DNA from: SIG603 sp963621245
Lineage (GTDB): Bacteria > Bacillota > Clostridia > Oscillospirales > Acutalibacteraceae
DNA: 64,000 nt
NCBI GenBank assembly: GCA_963621245.1
Contig: CAVFCW010000001.1
Coordinates: forward strand, 563,903-627,902
Direction: 5' to 3'
A program made the position numbers and the translations under genes. The notes beneath the pieces were generated by a model that saw only the letters and a program-made list of their open reading frames with translations, was not told the DNA's origin and ran no database searches. Each line of letters starts with the position of its first letter. The stretch's first letter is position 1. This document shows positions 32,914 through 41,513 of this stretch, in pieces.

Positions 32914-34971
32914 TTATTTCTTAGCGTCTGCGATAACCTTCTGAGCTACATTCTCGGGAGCCTGCTCATATCTTACAAACGAGAATGTATATGAGCCTCT
33001 GCCCTGAGTGACCTGACGCACATAAGTTGTGAAGTCGTGCATCTCTGCAACAGGTACTTCTGCCTGAATTTCCTGCTTGCCGTCACTTGTGACGTCCATA
33101 CCGATAACGCGTCCTCTTCTCTTTGTGACTTCGCCCATGATATCGCCCATGTTATCGGACGGTACAACAGCCTTAAGTTCGCCTATAGGCTCAAGAATTA
33201 CGGGATCTGCCTTAGGCATACCGGCTTTGTAAGCCTCTGCGGCTGCAAGCTTAAAACTCATCTCGGAGGAATCAACCGGGTGATAAGATCCGTCATAGAG
33301 AACTGCGCTGAGTCCTACTACGGGGTAACCTGCAAGCGGGCCCTTCTCCACGCACTCCTGAAGTCCCTTTTCTACTGCGGGGAAGAATCCCTTCGGAACA
33401 GAACCGCCGACAACTCTCTCGCCGAAAACAAGACCCTCTGCGTCACACGGGCTGAACTCGATCCAAACATCACCGAACTGGCCGTGACCGCCTGTCTGCT
33501 TCTTATATCTTCCCTGAACCTCTACCTTCTTGCGGATAGTCTCTCTGTAAGCAACTTTCGGCTTGGTGAGAGTTATCTCCGTGCCAAACTTTGACTTAAG
33601 CTTTGACACGACAACATCGAGGTGCTGTTCGCCGAGACCCGAAAGAATCATCTGATGGGTTTCGTTGTTTGTCTCAAACTTGATTGTGGGATCTTCTTCG
33701 CAAAGTCTCAAGATGCCCTGTGCGATCTTCTCCTCATCGCCCTTATCCTTAGGCACAATAGCCATAGAAAGAGTAGGCGTGGGATAATCAACTCCCTCAA
33801 GAGTAACTTTTCTTATCGGTGAGCAAAGAGTATCGCCCGTGTTTGTGCCGGAAAGCTTCGGAATTGCGCCGATGTCGCCCGCACCGATGTACTTAACATC
33901 AGACTGCTTCTTGCCCGTCATGGAGACAACCTTGCCTATTCTCTCGCTTGCTCCCGTGCGCATATTCACTATCTGAGTATCCTGACCGATTTTACCGGAA
34001 ATAACCTTGATAAAGGAAAGCTTTCCGATAAACGGGTCGGCAATTGTCTTAAATACTACTGCGGCTGCAGCGGCGTCCTCTTTAACCTGTAATTCAACAG
34101 GATTTCCGTCAGGATCAACAGCAACCTCGCCCGCCTTGTCGGCTGCACTCGGTGCAAGCCATGCAAGGCCGTCCATAAACTGCTCCATGCCTCTCATGAG
34201 CATAGCGTCACCACAGAATACGGGGATAATTGTTCCGCTCTTAACGCCCTTGCTTACGCCGACGATAACCTCTTCGGGGGTGAATTCCTCACCGCTGAAG
34301 TATTTCTCGAACAATTCATCGTCTGTCTCGGCAACAGCCTCATAGATAGCTGTTCTGAGTCCCTCAAGTCTTGATCCCATATCGGGCATATTTACAAGCT
34401 GAGGCTTGCCCTGAGAATAATCGTAGCAGCGATACTCGAGCATATTGATATATTTATCGGCTTTTCCGTCCTCAAAGAAAGGAACGACAACAGGACAAAC
34501 CTGTGGGCCGAACGTGTTTTTTAATTCCTCGAAAACTCCGTAGAAGTCGGAGCCCTCGTCACAAAGTCCGTTGACAAAGATAATCTTTGCAAGACCTCTC
34601 TTGTTTGCGGCAGCCATAGCCTTTTCTGCGCCTACGGTCACTCCGCTCTTTCCTGCGATAACTATAAGTGCCGTGTCGGCTGCTCTCATTGCCTCGCAAA
34701 GTCCGCCCTCAAAATCAAAAAGTCCGGGTGCGTCAAGAAGATTGATTTTCTTGTTCTTCCACTCAAACGGTGCCACCGCCGCCGAAACGGAGGTCTTTCT
34801 CTTAATCTCCTCGGGGTCGTTGTCAAGAACCGTGTTTCCGTCTGCTATCTTTCCGCGTCTGTCGGACGCACCTGCAAGGTAGAGCATAGCTTCGGCAAGA
34901 CTGGTCTTGCCGGATCCGCTGTGTCCTGAAATAGCCAGATTAATAATGTTTTTTGCCTGATACTGATTCAT
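32914..34971 (-). CDS. EF-G-like translation-factor GTPase with altered G3/G4 motifs
   Basis: 685 residues with all EF-G domains: G domain (P-loop GHSGSGKTS), domain II, III/V and a domain IV stretch (YKKQTGGHGQFGDVWIEF). Compared with canonical EF-G, switch II reads DAPGLFDF instead of DTPGHVDF (catalytic His replaced by Leu), and G4 reads VNGLCDEG where EF-G has VNKMDRE, losing both the Lys and the guanine-specifying Asp. Monocistronic with a strong promoter. It belongs to the EF-G-like paralog group of unknown role and is unlikely to be the housekeeping translocase. It may bind nucleotide weakly, bind a different base, or act as a ribosome factor without hydrolysis. Confidence 0.85.
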   Translation of the reverse strand: MNQYQAKNIINLAISGHSGSGKTSLAEAMLYLAGASDRRGKIADGNTVLDNDPEEIKRKTSVSAAVAPFEWKNKKINLLDAPGLFDFEGGLCEAMRAADTALIVIAGKSGVTVGAEKAMAAANKRGLAKIIFVNGLCDEGSDFYGVFEELKNTFGPQVCPVVVPFFEDGKADKYINMLEYRCYDYSQGKPQLVNMPDMGSRLEGLRTAIYEAVAETDDELFEKYFSGEEFTPEEVIVGVSKGVKSGTIIPVFCGDAMLMRGMEQFMDGLAWLAPSAADKAGEVAVDPDGNPVELQVKEDAAAAAVVFKTIADPFIGKLSFIKVISGKIGQDTQIVNMRTGASERIGKVVSMTGKKQSDVKYIGAGDIGAIPKLSGTNTGDTLCSPIRKVTLEGVDYPTPTLSMAIVPKDKGDEEKIAQGILRLCEEDPTIKFETNNETHQMILSGLGEQHLDVVVSKLKSKFGTEITLTKPKVAYRETIRKKVEVQGRYKKQTGGHGQFGDVWIEFSPCDAEGLVFGERVVGGSVPKGFFPAVEKGLQECVEKGPLAGYPVVGLSAVLYDGSYHPVDSSEMSFKLAAAEAYKAGMPKADPVILEPIGELKAVVPSDNMGDIMGEVTKRRGRVIGMDVTSDGKQEIQAEVPVAEMHDFTTYVRQVTQGRGSYTFSFVRYEQAPENVAQKVIADAKK

Positions 34972-35080
34972 ATGAACCGCTCCTTCCGCCGAGCCGTCTC
35001 TCCTTAATAATAAATGCGGCCCGTCACCTTATATTCTAAACCAAGAAAAAATCTTATGCTTTTTCTTATTTAGCAATATA

Positions 35081-35109
35081 AGTATACGATAATTGTGTAA
35101 TAATTTCAA
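35081..35109 (-). promoter_or_regulatory. Promoter of the EF-G-like gene
   Basis: Minus strand TTGAAA (35104-35109), 17-base spacer, TATACT (35081-35086). Confidence 0.75.
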
Positions 35110-35203
35110 TAGAATAAACAAAATTTTACAGAAATTATTCTAAGCAGGTGCATTTTTTGTGAAAAATGTGAAAGAAACTCATATTATCAGGACTAGGCAG
35201 ATT

Positions 35204-35662
35204 TTATTTTGAAATCACATTCGTGTCCAGCATAAGAGTAATGGGGCCGTTATTGAAAACATCCACATCCATGTGTGCGCCGAACTCTCCCGTCTGTGTG
35301 TTTTTTGCGCATCCCGAATTTTTGATGAGCTCCACAAAATATTCATAGAGATCTTTAGCCGTCTCGCCCTTTGCGGCATTGATGAACGACGGGCGGTTTC
35401 CCTTTCGGCAATCCGCCGACAAAGTGAAATTGGAGACTATCATAATATCTCCGCCTATTTCGTTAAGCGAAAGATTAAGCTTGTCCTCATTATCGGAGAA
35501 AATTCTGAGCCCCGAGATTTTCTTTGCGAGATACTCGGCTTTTTCCTTTGTGTCCCCCTCCATAACGCCAAGAAAAACGACAAGGCCCTCACCCGTTTCT
35601 CTCTCAATCTCGTGATCTATCGTGATGTGCGCCTTATGCACACGCTGAACTACCGCTCTCAT
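35204..35662 (-). CDS. dtd: D-aminoacyl-tRNA deacylase
   Basis: 152 residues from ATG 35662, the conserved family start (MRAVVQRV); the frame is open 76 codons upstream but without family similarity. Removes D-amino acids (and Gly) wrongly attached to tRNA. The substrate motif is present as VSNFTLSAD (family consensus SQFTL, here Gln to Asn) and the Gly-cisPro motif as NNGPITL. Length is typical. AGGA lies ten bases upstream. It is divergent from the PASTA pseudokinase gene. Confidence 0.95.
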   Translation of the reverse strand: MRAVVQRVHKAHITIDHEIERETGEGLVVFLGVMEGDTKEKAEYLAKKISGLRIFSDNEDKLNLSLNEIGGDIMIVSNFTLSADCRKGNRPSFINAAKGETAKDLYEYFVELIKNSGCAKNTQTGEFGAHMDVDVFNNGPITLMLDTNVISK

Positions 35663-35883
35663 TTTTAATTTTTCCTTTCGGTGTGATAATGTAAATTTAG
35701 CAATGTTAATTTTGCACAGATATTTTATCATATTTTTTACAAGCTTTGCAACGAGAGACCTCTCCTTATTGCCCTCAATTCCGTTTACAAGAGCCTTAAA
35801 CTGTGATAGAATAAATTTAATTATGCTGATTAATTCTAAATCTATATAATGTTTTATTAAGACTTTTTCAAGGAGAAGTTTAA

Positions 35884-37563
35884 ATGCCATCAGGAAACAC
35901 AGCCCTGTGCGTCAACTGCATGAAACCGATCGATCTCTCTTTCGGCAAAACCGCAGTTTGTCCGCATTGCGGTTACAACAACAGAACGCCCCAAACGGAA
36001 GGGGCTCTGCCGTACAGAAGCTATCTCAAACAAAGATACATCGTCGGTCGTGCGCGCGCAAAAAACTCCGAGGGATTCACTTACACGGCACTTGACGCAA
36101 GCTCGGGTAAGAGAGTGGACATAAGAGAGTTTGCTCCGCCCGAAATCTCAACGAGAAACAACAAGAGAATATATCCCTTCGACGGCTACACAGACCTTTA
36201 CGGCGAACTCAAGCAAGAATTTGCCGAGGTGGCAAGAGGCCTTGCAAAAATACGCACCTCAAATGCTGTTTTCAGAATGATAGACGCATTTCAGGACAAC
36301 AACACCTCGTACCTCGTCTTTGAGCATCACCCAAGCGAAACGCTCAGATCGTACATAAAAAGAAACGGCCCACTTTCGTGGAATCAGGCAAAGGAGCTCT
36401 TTGTACCGATGATGGGCTCACTCTCCGCCATGCACGGCACGGGACTTATGCACCTTGGCATCTCACCCGATACCCTTCGTGTGTGCTCCGACGGCAAAAT
36501 GAGACTTTCCGATTTCTGCATTCCGTCCGTGCGACAAACAGGCACCGATCTTTCGCCCGACCTCGTTTCGGGTTGTGCCGCATTCGAGCAGTATTCCACG
36601 CTCTTTGACTGTGCGGAAACCACCGATGTTTACGGCTTTGCCGCAAGCCTTCTTTTTGCGGTTTCGGGAGTTCTTCCGAAAAGTGCGGTCGAAAGAAACA
36701 AAGACCCCAAGCTTCCCATCGAAAAGAAAGTTCTGCACTCTCTGCCGGAAAATGTGGTCAGGGCTCTTGCGGGCGCACTTCAGGTTAAACAGGAGAACAG
36801 AACAGGCTCGTTTGAGCGTTTCAGAGCGGAACTTACCGAGAACACGAGACAATTAAGCGGTATGAGCGAGGCAAGCGCAATAAGAGATTTGCCCGGTTCA
36901 TACGATTACACACCGCAGAGAAGACGCGGCTTGCCCACAAAATTTTTCCTCATCTTCTCGTTTATTCTTTCAGCAGCAATTTTCGCCGCCGCGGGATACT
37001 GGCTCGTGACCGACTACGATATAGCCTCAAAGATAACAGGCTACATCGATAAAATCGAAGCCGACACCGAGAGCAACACGGTTGAAACCGTGACCGTTCC
37101 CGATATGGTCGGCGACAGCTACACCGACTGGCTCACGGAGCTTCAGGATTCCACCGTCTATCAGTTCACTCTGACCGTTACAAGCGAGGAATTCAGCGAC
37201 GAATACGCCGAGGGCATAATCATGCACCAAACTCCCGCAAGCGGCGGAAGAGTTGCCAAAAACGGCGCCGTCGAAATTGTTGTAAGCAAGGGTTCAACCA
37301 TGAGAACTCTGCCCGACATACGAGGCTTAAAGTTCACGGAAGCACTCTCCACACTTGAGGACATGGGATTTGTCGTTGAAAAAACGGAGTCCTACTCAAG
37401 CGGCGTAAATTCGGGCGTATGCATAAGCTACGGCGGCGAATTCAACACGGGTGATACCCTCGAGTACGGCTCGACTGTTGAGGTTCTTGTAAGCATAGGA
37501 AAAGACCCCACTGCCGTAACGCCGTCACCAAGCCCCGAAACCAACACATACAACCAAAATTAG
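35884..37563 (+). CDS. Zinc-ribbon, pseudokinase, PASTA membrane protein
   Basis: 559 residues. Domains: zinc ribbon (Cys9, Cys12, Cys26, Cys29); Ser/Thr-kinase-like domain (~50-330); one membrane helix (~353-375); two extracellular PASTA repeats (~405-470, 475-540) that bind muropeptides in PrkC/PknB. The kinase is degenerate: the HRD motif is HLG (190-192), the DFG is DFC (210-212), the beta-3 Lys is replaced (VDIRE), and the Gly-rich loop is GRARAKNSEG. The HLGISPDTL loop still aligns to HRDISPDNI of related kinases. It probably senses cell-wall fragments without phosphotransfer, perhaps as an adaptor. AAGGAG precedes the ATG. No partner phosphatase is adjacent. Confidence 0.85.
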   Translation: MPSGNTALCVNCMKPIDLSFGKTAVCPHCGYNNRTPQTEGALPYRSYLKQRYIVGRARAKNSEGFTYTALDASSGKRVDIREFAPPEISTRNNKRIYPFDGYTDLYGELKQEFAEVARGLAKIRTSNAVFRMIDAFQDNNTSYLVFEHHPSETLRSYIKRNGPLSWNQAKELFVPMMGSLSAMHGTGLMHLGISPDTLRVCSDGKMRLSDFCIPSVRQTGTDLSPDLVSGCAAFEQYSTLFDCAETTDVYGFAASLLFAVSGVLPKSAVERNKDPKLPIEKKVLHSLPENVVRALAGALQVKQENRTGSFERFRAELTENTRQLSGMSEASAIRDLPGSYDYTPQRRRGLPTKFFLIFSFILSAAIFAAAGYWLVTDYDIASKITGYIDKIEADTESNTVETVTVPDMVGDSYTDWLTELQDSTVYQFTLTVTSEEFSDEYAEGIIMHQTPASGGRVAKNGAVEIVVSKGSTMRTLPDIRGLKFTEALSTLEDMGFVVEKTESYSSGVNSGVCISYGGEFNTGDTLEYGSTVEVLVSIGKDPTAVTPSPSPETNTYNQN

Positions 37564-37612
37564 GCAAGGTTCAACAAATTATAATTCGATATAATTAGCA
37601 CATTGACAAAAG

Positions 37613-37647
37613 AAAAGTCATTCTTCACAAAAGAAGAATGACTTTTT
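37613..37647 (+). terminator. Terminator of the pseudokinase gene
   Basis: 13-bp perfect stem (AAGTCATTCTTC-type arms, 37614-37626 and 37633-37645) with 6-base loop and T-run; also usable on the minus strand. Confidence 0.85.
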
Positions 37648-37669
37648 GCCTCTTTCGATGATGAAAATA

Positions 37670-38065
37670 TCACAAAATTTGGTCTATCTCAACACGCTCA
37701 CTGTTTGGCCCTTCGATTATAAAAAATCTTATTCCGTTTGACCAAAACGGAAGTGCCTCTATTTCATTGCTGACTATTTTGTAGCCCTTTTCGAGCACAA
37801 GTTTATATGCAGCATCAATGTCCGTGCAGTTAATGGCAAAATGATTGATTGCCCCGGCAGTTTTTGCGGTGTTCTCCTCGTCATAGCACTCGAGAACAAG
37901 ATTGCCGAATTTCAAAAAGCAGACGTGGTTCGGTTTTTCTCCGAATTCTGCCGAGTGAATGTTTTCGAAACCGAGTTCCTCATAAAATTTTACTGTCTCA
38001 TCAAGTTTTTCAGACGGTATGCCGATATGCTGAATTCCGTCACAAAAATCACACAACTTACTCAT
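37670..38065 (-). CDS. VOC-superfamily (glyoxalase/dioxygenase-like) protein
   Basis: 131 residues, one vicinal-oxygen-chelate unit of two beta-alpha-beta-beta-beta modules. Candidate metal ligands are His13 (IQHIGIP), Glu near 60 (LVLECYD), His near 75 (INHFAIN) and Glu near 125 (SERVEID). Lactoylglutathione-lyase-like; substrate unknown. It follows the flavin-reductase-like gene by 11 bases in the same direction, so the two form a small operon. Confidence 0.85.
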   Translation of the reverse strand: MSKLCDFCDGIQHIGIPSEKLDETVKFYEELGFENIHSAEFGEKPNHVCFLKFGNLVLECYDEENTAKTAGAINHFAINCTDIDAAYKLVLEKGYKIVSNEIEALPFWSNGIRFFIIEGPNSERVEIDQIL

Positions 38066-38076
38066 ATTTTCCTCCG

Positions 38077-38628
38077 TTATTTGAGCTTAAGTCCGTCCGA
38101 GAATGCTTTTCCGACCGTATCGCCCATTTTAACATAAGTGTTGTTAACGGGGTCAAAGCAAATCGGCTTGAGCTTTTTCGGATCGATTTTTCCGTCAGTC
38201 AGAACGCTCTCGTCAGCGCAGACGTTTACTATCTCGCCTATCAAAATTCCGTTCTCAAAGCTTCTCAGTTTGCACTCGAGAGCCATGGGAAGCTCCTTTA
38301 TGAGCGGCGCATTTACTTTTTCGCTCTTTATGGCGTGAAATCCTGCTTTTTCGAATTTATCGGGCACCTTTCTCGCCGACTCGATTCCGACATAATCGCA
38401 AGCCGTGACATAATCCTCTGTTGCCATACTTACGGTGAACGCACCTGTTTTTGCAATGTTGTCGGTCGTCTTATGGCTTGACATGCTTATGGAAATCTCG
38501 TCAAAATCCGTGACGATTCCCCATGCGGCATTCATAGCGTCAGGCGTACCGAATTCATCGTATGTCGCAACGATAAGCACCGGCATAGGAAACATAAACG
38601 GTTTCGAACCAAAATCAACTCTGCTCAC
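38077..38628 (-). CDS. Flavin reductase-like, FMN-binding split-barrel protein
   Basis: 183 residues from GTG 38628: AGGAAAGGA lies eight bases upstream of this GTG, whereas the ATG three codons earlier overlaps that site. Conserved split-barrel features MPVLIVAT, MNAAWGI, ISMSSHKTTDNI, GAFTVSMA and CDYVGI match the flavoredoxin/flavin-reductase group common in anaerobes. Binds FMN and passes electrons to an unknown partner. Leads a two-gene operon with the VOC protein. Confidence 0.88.
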   Translation of the reverse strand: MSRVDFGSKPFMFPMPVLIVATYDEFGTPDAMNAAWGIVTDFDEISISMSSHKTTDNIAKTGAFTVSMATEDYVTACDYVGIESARKVPDKFEKAGFHAIKSEKVNAPLIKELPMALECKLRSFENGILIGEIVNVCADESVLTDGKIDPKKLKPICFDPVNNTYVKMGDTVGKAFSDGLKLK

Positions 38629-38743
38629 AAAAATCATCCTTTCCTGTCAGTAATTAAAGCTTTGTTAAGCTTATTTAATCATATCCGAACAAAAAAGTAA
38701 ATCCGATTTTTGGTTTACTTAACACAAAACAAGGAGGCAAACC

Positions 38744-38908
38744 ATGAAAAACGCAAATACTTCCGAAAAACTTCCAAATTGGTATATCGATGAAGTTATT
38801 CAAGCACTCAAAGAGCTCAAACGGGAATACTCCGACAACTGCATCATACTTGATGACGGTGAAAATTATTCCGAAATCATCGATAAGAAAAGCGAAGAAA
38901 GCCTGTAA
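38744..38908 (+). CDS. Small conserved-looking hypothetical protein (54 aa)
   Basis: A 55-codon gene with a near-perfect AGGAGG six bases before the ATG. The product is hydrophilic and acidic, likely mostly alpha-helical (NWYIDEVIQALKELKREY then DDGENYSEIIDKKSEESL), with no signal peptide or membrane segment. I do not recognise a family. The ribosome-binding site and codon use argue that it is real. Stands alone in a gap between two minus-strand genes. Confidence 0.65.
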   Translation: MKNANTSEKLPNWYIDEVIQALKELKREYSDNCIILDDGENYSEIIDKKSEESL

Positions 38909-38944
38909 AAGCAACTATGTTTTCAACAAAGCGTAACGAAATGT

Positions 38945-38985
38945 TAAAAAGCGGAGGCTGAATTAACTGCGTCCGCTTTTGATTT
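38945..38985. terminator. Terminator between the small gene and the PP2C gene
   Basis: GCGGA/TCCGC stem with further imperfect pairing around a 16-base loop, A-run left and T-run right; useful in both directions. Confidence 0.55.
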
Positions 38986-38989
38986 TTTC

Positions 38990-40513
38990 TCAGCCTTTAA
39001 AATTTAAACCGAGCATTGTAATATCGTCAAACTGTTCGACATCTCCGACAAAGCTGTCCACGTCTTTGCGCACAAGCGGTAAAAGCTCCTCTATGGTAGC
39101 CTTTCGGTTGTCCGTCAAAGCTTTTTGAAGTCTGTCCTTGCCGTACTGCTCTTCTTTATCGTTGACTGCCTCGCTTATTCCGTCAGTATAAAGGAAAATT
39201 CTGTCGCCTTTTTCGAGCTTCATCTTTCCCGATTTATACTTCATGCCCTCCATGCCGGCAAGAACAAATCCCGGCCTTGTGGGATAAAGCTCCCATCTTT
39301 CCTCGGCGGCATGATAAACAAACGGCTTCTCGTGGCCCGCATTGACAAATTCGAGTTCACCCGTTGTCAAATCGAGTATACCCTCAAACGCCGTGATAAA
39401 AAGTCCGCTCGTGTTGGCTTCACAAAGCAAATTGTTAACCTTTGTGAAAACATCTCCGAGAGAATCGCCGAATCCCGAGTAATCCTTTATGAGCGTCTTT
39501 CCTATAACCATGAAAAGAGCCGCAGGAACCCCCTTGCCCGATACGTCACCCACAACAAATCCGAGGTGATTGTCATCGAGCATAAAGAAATCGTAGAAAT
39601 CGCCGCCCACTTCCTTTGCGGGATTCATGGTGGCGTAAATATCAAACTCCGCCCTTTCGGGGAACGGCGGAAATATGCACGGCAAAATGCTCTGCTGAAT
39701 TTCCGATGCAATTCTAAGTTCGGAGTCGATGCGCTCCTTCTCCTTTGTCTCGGCACGAAGGTTAATCATCGATTTCTGAACGTCGTGAGCCATCTCGCCG
39801 AGAGAATCCGCAAGATTTCTTACTTCATCGTGAGATTTCACTTCTACATCGATAAGCTTGAGATCCTCGGGATTTTCTTCATCGCGGCAACTCTTCACGA
39901 ACTCCTCCGCAGAGGCATTAAGTGCATTAATCGGCTTTATCACGCGTTTTCTTATCCACAGTAAAAGATTGACAAAGAACACGATAGCGTTGATTATCGC
40001 ACCAACCATTATGGCTCTTCCGTAATTCCAGATAGAGGTTTTCATCTCGTCTGCCGGAAGCTCCACAACGAGATAACACACCTCTTTGTGATCGCTGTCT
40101 CTTACCGACACCGCACAACTGTAAACATAGTTATCGTCGTACCTGTCGTAGTAATAATCGTAGCCTTCCTCATCGGGTTCTCCCGGCAAAAGCTCCTCAA
40201 GGAAAATTCCGTGAATCTCGTGAGTATCGTCAATTTCCTTAAAAATCGTCTTGACCTTGGGATAATCCTGAAGGTTGTTTCCCTCGGCAAGATACTCCTT
40301 TATGTCGTCACCGTCAATATAATCCATGGCAAAATTGATTATTCCGCGCTGATATATCTGATACTGAGCGTACATATTTTTGTAGTACGGAATATAACCG
40401 ATACAACCCATACCTATGCTTATGCAAAGCGTGAAGATAATTCCCGCAAGGCTCAAATCCCTACCGAGGCGTGCCCGTGATTTTATTATCTTTCGTTTTT
40501 TGCTCTTAGTCAT
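38990..40513 (-). CDS. Membrane sensor PP2C-type (SpoIIE/RsbU) phosphatase with HAMP
   Basis: 507 residues. TM1 (~20-42), an extracytoplasmic sensor region (~45-165, acidic with a Tyr/Asp-rich stretch), TM2 (~168-190), HAMP (KRVIKPINALNASAEEF), short coiled linker, then the SpoIIE-type PP2C domain with the metal-binding Asp residues in VGGDFYDFF, GDVSGKGVPAALFM, YTDGISEA and FDDITML. It should dephosphorylate a STAS-domain antagonist, presumably the one encoded first in this operon, in response to an outside signal. Its start overlaps the upstream gene by eight bases. Confidence 0.92.
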   Translation of the reverse strand: MTKSKKRKIIKSRARLGRDLSLAGIIFTLCISIGMGCIGYIPYYKNMYAQYQIYQRGIINFAMDYIDGDDIKEYLAEGNNLQDYPKVKTIFKEIDDTHEIHGIFLEELLPGEPDEEGYDYYYDRYDDNYVYSCAVSVRDSDHKEVCYLVVELPADEMKTSIWNYGRAIMVGAIINAIVFFVNLLLWIRKRVIKPINALNASAEEFVKSCRDEENPEDLKLIDVEVKSHDEVRNLADSLGEMAHDVQKSMINLRAETKEKERIDSELRIASEIQQSILPCIFPPFPERAEFDIYATMNPAKEVGGDFYDFFMLDDNHLGFVVGDVSGKGVPAALFMVIGKTLIKDYSGFGDSLGDVFTKVNNLLCEANTSGLFITAFEGILDLTTGELEFVNAGHEKPFVYHAAEERWELYPTRPGFVLAGMEGMKYKSGKMKLEKGDRIFLYTDGISEAVNDKEEQYGKDRLQKALTDNRKATIEELLPLVRKDVDSFVGDVEQFDDITMLGLNFKG

Positions 40514-41081
40514 TGTAGAAGTCCTTCTTGATTATAAGCTCAACCTGATTGTCTCTTGTGCTCAAAAGGATATCGTCGGAAAGCTTTGCAATGATGGACT
40601 TTGAGAGGAAATCGAGCTCATCGTTTGCACCCACTTCGCTCAAAACTCTCTTGTAGCTTGTAAGCGACCAGTTAACCGTTCCGAGGCCCTTGAAGCTTGC
40701 TCTCATCATGGGGCATTCGGGCTTCATTCTTGCCACTTTGCCCGCCATAACGTTGATTATAAACTCGTAGATATCGCCGACAAGGCTTTTGCTGAGCTTG
40801 TTAATCTCGCTTATGCTCTTGAGCTCATTTTTGATATCGTCCTCCAGAAGAAGATCGAGCTGCATGTGAAGATCGCAGCTGTTAAGTCCCGATTCGATCC
40901 AGAACTGACCCTCATACTCAACCCTCGAAACCTGAATCATACCGATAAGCTCCTCGGAGAGAAGTCTTAACTGAAGGGTCTGTTTGTTTGTGAAACCGCA
41001 GTAGCGCGCGGTTTTTTCAATTTCGTCCAATACGTCCTCTATACCGTTTTCGTTATAGAAGTAGCATACATTACTTTTCAT
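40506..41081 (-). CDS. Divergent ATPase-like (HATPase-related) protein of the partner-switching operon
   Basis: 191 residues. The segment GFTNKQTLQLRLLSEELIGMI resembles the N-box helix of GHKL anti-sigma kinases (RLLxEE), but no clear Gly-rich G1/G2 boxes follow, so nucleotide binding is doubtful. Position between the RsbW-like ATPase (16 bases upstream) and the phosphatase (8-base overlap) ties it to the same signalling module. Probably a scaffold or second anti-factor; family assignment is tentative. Confidence 0.65.
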   Translation of the reverse strand: MKSNVCYFYNENGIEDVLDEIEKTARYCGFTNKQTLQLRLLSEELIGMIQVSRVEYEGQFWIESGLNSCDLHMQLDLLLEDDIKNELKSISEINKLSKSLVGDIYEFIINVMAGKVARMKPECPMMRASFKGLGTVNWSLTSYKRVLSEVGANDELDFLSKSIIAKLSDDILLSTRDNQVELIIKKDFYND

Positions 41082-41096
41082 ATAAATTCCTCGTCC

Positions 41097-41513
41097 TTAA
41101 AAACTCTTCTGCCAGGTTTTCTCCAGCGTCAAAATATTAGTACCGTCTTTATAATCGTAAGAAACGACGTCCATAAGCTTTTTCACCATAAAAATTCCGA
41201 GTCCACCCACTTCTCTCTCCTCGGAAGAAAGCGTGACGTCGGGATCGGTATTTTTGAGCGGATCAAACGGCTGACCCTTATCCTTGAAGATAAGCACAAG
41301 TTTAACGGGGCCGTCCGAGTCTATCTGTATTTCAATATCGCCCTTTTTGTCGGTGTAAGCATATGAAACAATATTGTGGAAAACCTCGTCTATCGCGATA
41401 TTTACCTGCATCTGCGTTTTCATCGGACAGTCGTTCTCCGAAAGGAAACTGTCGACAAAATCCGTGACTGTTTCAAGATTTTCTGCTTTTGCGTCTACTG
41501 TTAAAGATTTAAT
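41097..41513 (-). CDS. RsbW/SpoIIAB-type ATP-binding anti-sigma-like kinase, probable ATT start
   Basis: 138 residues. HATPase_c_2 domain: N-box NIAIDEVFHNIVSYAY, G1 FKDKGQPFDP, G2 EREVGGLGIFMVKKLMD. The family begins M-K-S/E-L-T-V, and here the matching codon is ATT at 41513, eight bases after GGAGG. The only conventional alternatives (GTG 41522, TTG 41558) overlap or precede that site without one of their own. A real AUU start would mean low, regulated translation. The gene overlaps the response-regulator stop. The kinase should phosphorylate the STAS protein and bind a target factor. Confidence 0.85.
   Translation of the reverse strand: MKSLTVDAKAENLETVTDFVDSFLSENDCPMKTQMQVNIAIDEVFHNIVSYAYTDKKGDIEIQIDSDGPVKLVLIFKDKGQPFDPLKNTDPDVTLSSEEREVGGLGIFMVKKLMDVVSYDYKDGTNILTLEKTWQKSF

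Noticed and set aside
35663..35890. N-terminal extension of the dtd frame (76 codons)
   Set aside because: AT-rich, no similarity to the family, and the canonical MRAVVQRV start with a nearby AGGA lies at 35662.
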